Origin: Tissierellia bacterium
GTDB lineage: Bacteria; Bacillota; Clostridia; Tissierellales; Sedimentibacteraceae
Assembly: GCA_028700795.1 (NCBI GenBank)
Contig: JAQVRY010000009.1
Span: 21,428 to 26,773, forward strand
Direction of reading: 5' to 3'
DNA: 5,346 bases
Below, one piece after another: positions 1 through 5,346 of the stretch. The translations under genes and the position numbers were made by a program. The notes beneath the pieces were generated by a model, which was not told the DNA's origin, did not search any database, and saw nothing but the letters and a program-made list of their open reading frames with translations. Every line of letters starts with the position of its first letter. Position 1 is the stretch's first letter.

Positions 1-257
1 TCTATAACATTTAAGTAAACGCTTAAGATTTCTTCCAACAGTTCGTCTCTTTCTATTTTTCGTATTAAACTTCTTGCATTATTATGATTCGTTATATAAG
101 TGGGGTCCCCCGATAATATATATCCAATGAGCTGGTTGTTAGGATTGTATCCTTTTTCTTTTAGCGACTGATAAACCTGAGAAATTATTTCCCGAGCCTC
201 ATTAAGCGAACCCATACTGTAATCAAATTTTGCCGTATTATTTACATTACCTTCCAT
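1..257 (-). CDS. ireB: IreB-family regulatory phosphoprotein (UPF0297/DUF965, YrzL-like), 3' end cut by the window edge
   Basis: I translated this frame by hand from ATG at 257 down to base 3. It gives 85 residues without a stop, and the gene runs off the left edge. The family normally has about 80-90 residues, so nearly all of it is probably present. Recognition rests on the near-invariant core: KEKGYNPNNQLIGYILSGDP (residues 34-53), then YIT, HNNARSLIRKIERDELLEE. In Enterococcus faecalis IreB is a small cytoplasmic dimer phosphorylated on N-terminal threonines by the PASTA kinase IreK, and it acts in cell-envelope stress and cephalosporin resistance. Here Thr8, in the segment T-A-K-F, appears to align with the conserved phosphorylated threonine. 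The start has a good ribosome site (AAGGGGTGG, 263-271) 5 nt upstream. The gene follows alaS, the usual Firmicutes order, but has its own promoter. The family call is firm; the role in this organism is inferred. Confidence 0.93.
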   Translation of the reverse strand, partial: MEGNVNNTAKFDYSMGSLNEAREIISQVYQSLKEKGYNPNNQLIGYILSGDPTYITNHNNARSLIRKIERDELLEEILSVYLNVI

Positions 258-281
258 AAAAACCACCCCTTAACATCTACT

Positions 282-310
282 ATTGTACTATAATTATATA
301 ATAAAATCAA
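282..310 (-). promoter_or_regulatory. Sigma-A-type promoter of ireB
   Basis: On the minus strand a -35 element TTGATT (305-310) is followed by a 17-bp spacer and a -10 element TACAAT (282-287). Each hexamer has four or five of the six consensus bases and the spacer is ideal. Transcription would start near 275, giving a short leader of about 18 nt that carries little beyond the ribosome site. No clear intrinsic terminator was found between the alaS stop (368) and this promoter, so read-through from alaS is also possible. Confidence 0.65.
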
Positions 311-367
311 TTGTTATATTACCGTACAGTCTATAATATATTCGTTACAGCTCACACAAAATAGTTA

Positions 368-2998
368 TCATGATATTTGCTTTCTTACTGCATCTATCGC
401 TTCATCTATTTTTTCGGGGTTTTTCCCTCCTGCCTGTGCAAAGTCAGGTCTCCCGCCACCGCCGCCGCCTGCAATTAAGGCAGCTTCTTTAACCATTTTT
501 CCTGCATGTATTCCCTTTTGTACCAAATCCTTGGTTACGGCAGAAACAAATAATACTTTGTCTCCTAAATCCGAAGCTATTATTACAGCACAGCTTTCAT
601 TCCTATCTTTTATTTTATCAGCAATTTCTCTTAATGAATTTGCATCCTTATCTTTAAACTTAAGTGCAAACAGTTTAATACCGTTAATCTCTTCATATTT
701 ATCAAGAAATTCACTGATATTACTCTTTAGTAATTCATTGTTTAACTTTTGAATTTCCTTTTCTTTTTCCTTTGCTTCTTTCTTAAGTAGATTTACTTTG
801 TTTAAAAGTTCATCCTTTGTTGTTTTCATGGATATGGATAATTCATCCGTTAATTTATCCAATTCCTGCAAATACTCTATTGCTGCTCTCCCTGTAATTG
901 CCTCTATTCTTCTTACGCCCGAAGCTATGCTTCCTTCGGAAATAATTTTAAACATTCCAATTTTTGCTGTTTCATCAATGTGAGTTCCTCCGCACAATTC
1001 CTTGCTAAAGTCTCCTACACTTACAACTCTTACCATTTCTTCATACTTTTCATCAAACAAAGCAGTTGCTCCTGACTTTTTCGCCTGTTCCATGCTAAGT
1101 ATATCAGTTTTTACCAAGTAATCTGATAGTATGGCTTCGTTAACTCTCTTTTCAATTTCTTTCAATGCTTCATGGTCAACAGCTTCAAAATGTGTGTAGT
1201 CAAATCTCAGTCTGTCTTCAGAAACATATGAGCCTGCCTGATTTACATGGTCTCCCAACATTTCCTTTAAAACCTTGTGCAATAAATGTGTGCTTGTGTG
1301 ATTCTTTGCTGTATTTTTTCTACTATCTGCATTTACCTTGGAAGTTATTGTATCTCCCACTGAAATGCTTCCTTTGACTATGTGAGTTTCGTGGAGATAA
1401 ATATCGTGGTTAAATTTTTTTGTATCTGTTACATTTGCCAACATTCCATCGGCAATGAATTCACCTGTATCACCTGTTTGTCCTCCCCCTTCTGCATAAA
1501 AAGGAGTTTTGTCAAGAACTATTATTCCCGACTGCCCTTGATTGATTGAATTTACCTGCTCTGAACCCACAACTATAGCAATGACTTCGGAAATATCTTC
1601 TAAATTATTGTATCCTGTAAATATGGTTTTATCCGTATTTATGGTAAAATCATTTTCCTTCCAACCTGAAGCACCGGTGGACTTTCTCGCATCTCTTGCC
1701 ATCTGTCTGTGCTCTTCCATTACTTCATTAAACTGTACATTGTTAAGACTAAAACCATTTTCCTTAAGTATTTCTTCTGTCAATTCTGAAGGAAATCCAT
1801 AAGTGTCATAAAGTTTAAAAGCCACTTTCCCGTTCAGTTCTTTTTTATTTGTTTCTTTTAATATTTGAATTTCTTTCATTAAAAGTTCAAGACCTTGGTC
1901 AATTGTTATTTTAAATCTTTCTTCTTCAAGGCTTATAACCTTTAAAATATAGCTTTCTTTTTCCGATAATTCCGGATAAGCTTCTTTCCAATTATCAATA
2001 ACCACCTTGGCAGTCTTGGTTAAGAATTCACCATGAATTCCTAAAGATTTACCCTTACGGATTGCTCTTCTTATTAAACGTCTTAAAACATAACCTCTTC
2101 CTTCATTCGAAGGTATTACTCCGTCACCTATCATGAATGTTGCTGCTCTTGAGTGGTCGCAGATTATTTTCATTGCAATGTCTCTTTGCTTATTTTGACC
2201 GTAGGGTATTGAGCTAATTTCCGAAACCTTGTTAACTATTAAATTCAACGGCTCCACATCAAAGACAGTGGGTTTGTCTTGAAGTACTGCAGCAACTCTT
2301 TCAAGTCCAAATCCTGTATCAATGTTTGGATTTGGAAGGGGATGGTATACTCCATTTTCATCCTTGTCAAACTGAGTAAATACAAGGTTCCAAATTTCTA
2401 TGTATCTGTTGCAGTCACAGCCCGGTTTGCATTCGGGTGACCCGCAGCCTCTGTCAGCTCCGGTATCATAGTATATTTCCGAGCAGGGACCGCTTGGACC
2501 AACCTCCAACTCCCAGAAATTATCGTCTTTTCCAAGCCTCACTATTCTTTCCATAGGTATTCCTACCTTGGTATGCCATATTTCCTCAGCCTCATCATCC
2601 TCTAAATATACTGTAACCCATAGTCTGTCTTTATCAATTTTCAAAACATCGGTTAGTAGCTCCCATGCCCAAGCAATTGCTTCTTCTTTGAAATAATCAC
2701 CAAAGGAAAAGTTTCCAAGCATTTCAAAAAAGGTCAGATGTCTTGCAGTTAATCCTACATTATCAATATCGCCTGTTCTCACGCACTTCTGACATGTTGC
2801 CATTCTCTTTGAAGGCGGAACTTCAGCTCCCGTAAAATACTTTTTTAACGGAGCCATACCTGCTCCTATGAGCAGTAGGCTTTTGTCATTTTTCGGTATT
2901 AAAGAAAAACTTTGCTCGGTCAAATGTCCCTTACTCTTAAAGAAGTTCAAAAATTCTTTTCGAATATTATTTATTGAAAATCTATCTAATTTATCCAA
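368..2998 (-). CDS. alaS: Alanyl-tRNA synthetase (AlaRS), full length
   Basis: This cytoplasmic class II enzyme attaches alanine to tRNA-Ala and hydrolyses mischarged Ser- or Gly-tRNA-Ala. At 876 residues it has the usual bacterial length. Domains in order: aminoacylation core (about 1-240), with the motif 2 region RHLTFFEMLGNFSFGDYF (86-103) and the motif 3 region NIDTGFGLERV (225-235); tRNA-recognition helices (about 241-455); editing domain (about 460-710), with the zinc ligands H567 and H571 in HTSTH and C669 and H673 in CGGTH; a charged, likely coiled-coil linker (about 712-762); and the C-Ala domain with a six-glycine run GGGGGGRPDFAQAGG (844-858). The start is TTG, supported by a strong ribosome site and by the family N-terminus, where IRKEFLNFFKSKGH occupies residues 12-25. 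Cysteines 69, 72, 185, 190, 194 and 196 in the catalytic half may form an extra metal site. It has its own promoter and is followed by ireB. Confidence 0.98.
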   Translation of the reverse strand: MDKLDRFSINNIRKEFLNFFKSKGHLTEQSFSLIPKNDKSLLLIGAGMAPLKKYFTGAEVPPSKRMATCQKCVRTGDIDNVGLTARHLTFFEMLGNFSFGDYFKEEAIAWAWELLTDVLKIDKDRLWVTVYLEDDEAEEIWHTKVGIPMERIVRLGKDDNFWELEVGPSGPCSEIYYDTGADRGCGSPECKPGCDCNRYIEIWNLVFTQFDKDENGVYHPLPNPNIDTGFGLERVAAVLQDKPTVFDVEPLNLIVNKVSEISSIPYGQNKQRDIAMKIICDHSRAATFMIGDGVIPSNEGRGYVLRRLIRRAIRKGKSLGIHGEFLTKTAKVVIDNWKEAYPELSEKESYILKVISLEEERFKITIDQGLELLMKEIQILKETNKKELNGKVAFKLYDTYGFPSELTEEILKENGFSLNNVQFNEVMEEHRQMARDARKSTGASGWKENDFTINTDKTIFTGYNNLEDISEVIAIVVGSEQVNSINQGQSGIIVLDKTPFYAEGGGQTGDTGEFIADGMLANVTDTKKFNHDIYLHETHIVKGSISVGDTITSKVNADSRKNTAKNHTSTHLLHKVLKEMLGDHVNQAGSYVSEDRLRFDYTHFEAVDHEALKEIEKRVNEAILSDYLVKTDILSMEQAKKSGATALFDEKYEEMVRVVSVGDFSKELCGGTHIDETAKIGMFKIISEGSIASGVRRIEAITGRAAIEYLQELDKLTDELSISMKTTKDELLNKVNLLKKEAKEKEKEIQKLNNELLKSNISEFLDKYEEINGIKLFALKFKDKDANSLREIADKIKDRNESCAVIIASDLGDKVLFVSAVTKDLVQKGIHAGKMVKEAALIAGGGGGGRPDFAQAGGKNPEKIDEAIDAVRKQIS

Positions 2999-3005
2999 CT
3001 TATTT

Positions 3006-3010
3006 CCTCC
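3006..3010 (-). promoter_or_regulatory. Ribosome binding site that fixes the TTG start of alaS
   Basis: GGAGG lies 7 nt upstream of TTG at 2998-2996. The next upstream codon is Lys (AAG), and the first in-frame ATG downstream is Met48, well inside the conserved catalytic domain. The TTG is therefore the credible start. Confidence 0.85.
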
Positions 3011-3046
3011 GTTTCATAGTATAAGCAATATGTACTTTATTATGAA

Positions 3047-3076
3047 ATTATAATGTATTCTTTCCTGTATTGTCAA
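3047..3076 (-). promoter_or_regulatory. Consensus sigma-A promoter of alaS
   Basis: On the minus strand a perfect TTGACA (-35, 3071-3076) and a perfect TATAAT (-10, 3047-3052) are separated by 18 bp. The start of transcription would be near 3040, leaving a leader of about 40 nt before the TTG start. That leader is too short for a T-box riboswitch, and no T-box sequence is seen, so alaS looks constitutively and strongly expressed rather than controlled by uncharged tRNA. Confidence 0.85.
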
Positions 3077-3124
3077 TGGTAATTCTCAAAGTCCATTAAA
3101 TCTCTGTAAATTCATTAATCAATA

Positions 3125-3145
3125 AAGCAGGGATATACCCTGCTT
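3125..3145 (-). terminator. Likely intrinsic terminator of the iscRSU operon
   Basis: A perfect 8-bp stem (AAGCAGGG and CCCTGCTT) encloses a 5-nt loop, 35 nt after the iscU stop codon and before the alaS promoter. On the minus strand the stem is followed by TATTGATT, a U-rich but interrupted tract, so termination may be incomplete. On the plus strand no T tract follows, so it serves the isc operon only. Position between two transcription units supports the call. Confidence 0.6.
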
Positions 3146-3179
3146 ATGGTGGAAAAAATTGAGTTAGGTTATATAGGGC

Positions 3180-3608
3180 TTATTGTTGGCAGTGTATTTC
3201 GTCATCTTCCGCTTTGTAATTTTCTAAACCCTTAATTACCTTGTTTGTTTTTTGTGCGTAATCATAAAGTGCTGATTTTACGGCTTGCTCTGCTAAAACT
3301 GAGCAATGCACCTTAACAGGAGGAAGTCCTCCTAATGCTTCTATAACAGCTTTGTTTGTCAGTTCAACCGCTTCATGAATGCTTTTTCCTTTAATAAGTT
3401 CCGTTGCCATACTGGATGAAGCAATGGCTGAGCCGCAGCCAAATGTTTCAAATTTTACATCCTCAATTAATTCATCTTTAATCTTTAAATATATTTTCAT
3501 TATATCTCCGCATTTAGGGTTGCCTACCTGACCAACACCATCTGCATTTTCCATATGACCTACATTTCTTGGATTTCTGAAATGGTCCATTACTATTTCT
3601 GAATACAT
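3180..3608 (-). CDS. iscU: Iron-sulfur cluster assembly scaffold protein IscU (NifU N-terminal type)
   Basis: This 142-residue cytoplasmic scaffold receives sulfur from IscS, assembles [2Fe-2S] and [4Fe-4S] clusters and passes them to target proteins. The whole protein is one IscU/NifU-N domain. The three cluster cysteines are C33 (in NPKCGD), C58 (in FGCGSA) and C102 (in VHCSVL). Asp35, whose counterpart in E. coli makes the bound cluster labile, and His101 beside the last cysteine are also present. The segment LPPVK (95-99) matches the site bound by the chaperone HscA in E. coli. A short acidic tail ends in H-C-Q-Q, so there is a fourth cysteine, C140. The length matches plain IscU rather than multidomain nitrogen-fixation NifU. 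ATG at 3608 has a strong GGAGGAG (3614-3620) in front. It lies 29 nt after iscS and is the last gene of the operon. Databases may call it NifU. Confidence 0.96.
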   Translation of the reverse strand: MYSEIVMDHFRNPRNVGHMENADGVGQVGNPKCGDIMKIYLKIKDELIEDVKFETFGCGSAIASSSMATELIKGKSIHEAVELTNKAVIEALGGLPPVKVHCSVLAEQAVKSALYDYAQKTNKVIKGLENYKAEDDEIHCQQ

Positions 3609-3637
3609 TTTTTCTCCTCCGATTATTATGCTAATTT

Positions 3638-4822
3638 TTATTTTTTTAAATCTTCATCATTTTTAATTGGTGACATTGCTCTTAATCTATCAATAATCTT
3701 TTTCATTGTTTCTATTGTAAAATCTATGTCTTCTTCTGTTATTTCCTCACTTATTGTAAAACGAATTGAGCCATGTGCTGTTCCGTGATCAAGTCCCGTT
3801 GCCAATAAAACATGTGAAGGATCTAAGGAGCCTGAAGTGCAGGCAGAGCCGCTTGATGCAGATATTCCTTCCATATCTAATAGTAATAATATGGATTCTC
3901 CTTCAACAAATTTATATGAGAAGTTCACATTATTGGGAAGTCTCTCAGTTGGATGACCGTTAAGCACGACATCTGGAATATTGTTTTTAATACCTTCAAT
4001 AAGTCTGTTTCTTAAAACTGTAAGTCTTTCTATATGATGATTAAAATCTTGAGAAGCTAATTCTACAGCTTTTCCAAAACCAACAATATTTTGCACTCCT
4101 TCTGTTCCTGCTCTTCTGCCTCTTTCCTGACCGCCTCCGTGAACAAAATTATCAATCCGCGTTCCTTTTCTAATAAACATTCCGCCTATTCCCTTTGGTC
4201 CGCGTATTTTATGGGCGGACATGGATAAAAGATCTATATGCTGCTTATTAACGTCAATTTTAACACTTCCCAAAGCCTGAACACCATCTACGTGAAATAG
4301 TATCCCATGTTCCTTGGCAATTTCTCCTATTTTTTCAATTGGTTGTATTGTACCGATTTCATTATTTGCGAACATTACCGAAATAAGCATTGTTTCAGGT
4401 CTTATCGACTCTTTCAGTTGTTCTAAGTCTATAAGCCCATATCTGTCAACATCAAGATAAGTCGTTTCTACTCCAAACTTTTCTAAGTATTCACAAGTAT
4501 GAAGTATTGCATGATGCTCAATTTTAGTTGTAATTATATGGTTCTTTCCTTTGTTGAGATTTGCAAAAGCAACTCCCTTTAAAGCCCAGTTATCAGACTC
4601 GCTACCACTTGCTGTAAAATATATTTCTTTTTCTTCTGCATTCAAAAAGTTCGCTAAAGTCTTTCTCGCTTTTTCAATGGCTTCTTTTGATTTTCTGCCT
4701 AACTCATATAATTGACTTGATGGATTTCCGTACAATTCATCAAAATACCTGCTCATTTCATCAATTACTTCTTTTCTCACCCTTGTTGTTGCAGCATTGT
4801 CAAGATAAAGTTTCTTGCTCAT
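3638..4822 (-). CDS. iscS: Cysteine desulfurase IscS/NifS (class I, PLP-dependent)
   Basis: This 394-residue aminotransferase-fold V enzyme converts L-cysteine to alanine and holds the sulfur as a persulfide, which it hands to IscU and, in many bacteria, to tRNA-thiolation enzymes. The N-terminus LYLDNAATT (5-13) is typical. His103 in IEHHA sits near the cofactor; Asp179 and Gln182 in HVDGVQALG contact the PLP ring; Lys205 in SAHKIRGPKG is the Schiff-base lysine. Catalytic Cys328 lies in a full-length mobile loop (SSGSACTSGSLDPSHVLLA), which marks class I rather than the SufS type. These residues fall at or within one position of those in E. coli IscS (H104, D180, Q183, K206, C328). ATG at 4822 has GGAGGG (4828-4833) 5 nt upstream, inside the end of iscR, so the two genes overlap by 23 nt and are probably translated together. 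The name nifS would be equally usual in Clostridia. Confidence 0.97.
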   Translation of the reverse strand: MSKKLYLDNAATTRVRKEVIDEMSRYFDELYGNPSSQLYELGRKSKEAIEKARKTLANFLNAEEKEIYFTASGSESDNWALKGVAFANLNKGKNHIITTKIEHHAILHTCEYLEKFGVETTYLDVDRYGLIDLEQLKESIRPETMLISVMFANNEIGTIQPIEKIGEIAKEHGILFHVDGVQALGSVKIDVNKQHIDLLSMSAHKIRGPKGIGGMFIRKGTRIDNFVHGGGQERGRRAGTEGVQNIVGFGKAVELASQDFNHHIERLTVLRNRLIEGIKNNIPDVVLNGHPTERLPNNVNFSYKFVEGESILLLLDMEGISASSGSACTSGSLDPSHVLLATGLDHGTAHGSIRFTISEEITEEDIDFTIETMKKIIDRLRAMSPIKNDEDLKK

Positions 4823-5246
4823 TTTTTCCCTCCGTTAAAATGTTTTTTTGTTCCTCGTACATATCAGCTAATGTTATGTTATCTATAACATCGTTTATGC
4901 TTTTTTCAATTTTTTCAAATATAACTCTTGTAGCACATATTGATTCCCTGGAGCAAACCTCTTTATTTAAACAATCAGAAGTCGTTATTTCTCCTTCAAG
5001 TGTTCTAAGTACCATGCCCACAGTTATTTCCTCAGGTTTTTTTGCAAGAAGATATCCTCCCTGAGGTCCCCTAACAGTATCAATATAACCATCTTTCTTT
5101 AATTTGGCAAACAACTGTTCCAAATAACTTTCTGATATACCATATTTTTCTGAAATTTTTTTAAGAGAAACAGGCCCTAATCCATAATTTCTTGAAAGCT
5201 CAAATGCTGCCTTCAGTCCATATCTGCCCTTTGTGGATAAAATCAT
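4800..5246 (-). CDS. iscR: Rrf2-family Fe-S cluster-sensing regulator, IscR type
   Basis: This is a 148-residue winged-helix repressor when read from ATG at 5246 (MILSTKGRYGLKAAFEL). The N-terminal half is the DNA-binding domain: a helix-turn-helix with SYLEQLF (40-46) as recognition helix, then the wing TVRGPQGGYLL (57-67). A C-X5-C-X5-C cluster motif follows (C92, C98, C104), then a dimerisation helix. With this start the cysteines fall on the same numbers as in E. coli IscR, as do Ser40, Glu43, Gln44 and Arg59, known there for DNA recognition. The fourth E. coli ligand, His107, is Arg107 here. Upstream ATG (5252) and TTG (5267) codons would add 2 or 7 residues but sit 1 nt after, or before, the ribosome site. 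Its position at the head of iscS-iscU and operator-like sites at its own promoter argue for autoregulation. NsrR and RirA have similar cysteines; context favours IscR. Confidence 0.94.
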   Translation of the reverse strand: MILSTKGRYGLKAAFELSRNYGLGPVSLKKISEKYGISESYLEQLFAKLKKDGYIDTVRGPQGGYLLAKKPEEITVGMVLRTLEGEITTSDCLNKEVCSRESICATRVIFEKIEKSINDVIDNITLADMYEEQKNILTEGKNEQETLS

Positions 5247-5253
5247 TTCCATT

Positions 5254-5259
5254 CTCCTT
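5254..5259 (-). promoter_or_regulatory. Ribosome binding site that decides the iscR start
   Basis: AAGGAG lies 7 nt upstream of ATG at 5246-5244, the ideal distance. The in-frame ATG at 5252 is only 1 nt after it, and the in-frame TTG at 5267 lies upstream of it. The shorter protein also matches the family N-terminus (M-x-LSTKGRYG). Confidence 0.85.
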
Positions 5260-5265
5260 TCATGC

Positions 5266-5290
5266 AATCCCTACTATTTCAGTAGGGTAT
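5266..5290. promoter_or_regulatory. IscR operator-like site A, at the iscR transcription start
   Basis: A perfect 7-bp inverted repeat, CCCTACT (5269-5275) and AGTAGGG (5281-5287), is separated by ATTTC and followed by TAT. Laid over the 25-bp E. coli IscR type 1 consensus as I remember it, 21 of 25 positions agree; two of the four differences are a symmetrical pair (G to T and C to A, one in each arm). The site spans about +1 to +24 of the iscR transcript, where a bound repressor would block initiation or early elongation. Binding by this IscR is inferred. Confidence 0.7.
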
Positions 5291-5313
5291 AATTAATTAT
5301 AGAATACCCTACT
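5281..5313. repeat. Perfect 10-bp inverted repeat flanking the -10 box
   Basis: AGTAGGGTAT (5281-5290) and ATACCCTACT (5304-5313) are exact reverse complements, 13 bp apart, with the -10 element of the iscR promoter (5296-5301) between them. The outer arm belongs to operator-like site B and the inner arm to site A, so the repeat probably reflects two regulator sites placed head to head. Confidence 0.85.
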
Positions 5314-5324
5314 AAATTTGTCAA
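5296..5324 (-). promoter_or_regulatory. Perfect-consensus sigma-A promoter of iscRSU
   Basis: On the minus strand TTGACA (-35, 5319-5324), a 17-bp spacer and TATAAT (-10, 5296-5301) match the consensus at every base. Transcription would start near 5289. A T-rich run upstream (about 5329-5346 on the minus strand) may act as an UP element. So strong a promoter is expected to need repression, and two operator-like sites overlap it. Confidence 0.9.
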
Positions 5325-5328
5325 CATT
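5304..5328. promoter_or_regulatory. IscR operator-like site B, over the -35 box
   Basis: This 25-bp stretch begins with the perfect arm ATACCCTACT, then AAATT, then an arm beginning TGTCAA that is also the -35 element in reverse. It agrees with the remembered E. coli type 1 IscR consensus at 21 of 25 positions, the mismatches lying mostly in the second arm. Its centre (5316) is 38 bp from the centre of site A (5278). A protein bound here would cover the spacer and the -35 box. Confidence 0.6.
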
Positions 5329-5346
5329 AAAAAAAGGAAAATAATA

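Noticed and set aside
311..367. Terminator after alaS
   Set aside because: No stem of useful length followed by a T tract could be found on the minus strand.
531..1802. Several plus-strand open frames of 60-86 codons inside alaS
   Set aside because: They lie opposite a full-length, highly conserved alaS, show no family motifs and have no convincing ribosome sites.
2999..3060. T-box riboswitch upstream of alaS
   Set aside because: The leader from the predicted start near 3040 is only about 40 nt, and no T-box sequence or antiterminator is present.
3638..4822. Nitrogen-fixation-specific NifS/NifU
   Set aside because: The scaffold is the short single-domain IscU form, the regulator is IscR-like, and no nif genes are present.
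4687..5064. Plus-strand open frame of 125 codons across the iscR/iscS junction
   Set aside because: It is antisense to two conserved genes and its translation is hydrophobic, low-complexity sequence typical of a shadow frame.
5329..5346. Ribosome-site-like AAAAAGGAAAA on the plus strand, possibly for a divergent gene past the right edge
   Set aside because: No start codon or coding sequence is inside the window; the same bases are better explained as an A/T-rich element upstream of the iscR promoter.

Overview
The window is a low-GC, housekeeping stretch from what looks like an anaerobic, Gram-positive Clostridia-type organism (Bacillota; Clostridia or Tissierellia would fit). The grounds are AT-rich DNA, strong GGAGG-type ribosome binding sites, consensus sigma-A promoters, a minimal IscR-IscS-IscU iron-sulfur operon next to alaS, and an IreB-family gene after alaS. 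The order iscR-iscS-iscU-(mnmA)-alaS-ireB is, from memory, a common clostridial arrangement. All five genes lie on the minus strand, so transcription runs from right to left, and no convincing plus-strand gene is seen.

Layout, in transcription order. (1) 5246-5346: the iscR control region, with a perfect-consensus promoter (TTGACA, 17-bp spacer, TATAAT) overlapped by two sites that resemble the E. coli IscR type 1 operator. (2) 3180-5246: iscR, iscS and iscU. iscR and iscS overlap by 23 nt, and iscS and iscU are 29 nt apart. IscS releases sulfur from cysteine, IscU is the scaffold on which clusters are built, and IscR is the likely cluster-sensing repressor of the operon. (3) 2999-3179: a hairpin that probably ends the isc transcript, then a separate strong promoter for alaS. 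(4) 368-2998: full-length alanyl-tRNA synthetase with a TTG start. (5) 1-310: a promoter and the 5' part of ireB, a small phosphoprotein regulator that runs off the left edge.

The window therefore seems to hold three transcription units, each with its own promoter: iscRSU, alaS and ireB. The most interesting part is the iscR control region together with the IscR protein. IscR keeps the three cluster-binding cysteines and the DNA-recognition residues of E. coli IscR at identical numbering, but has Arg where E. coli has the fourth ligand, His107. I see no mobile element, CRISPR array, RNA gene or evidently new system; the gene content is core genome.
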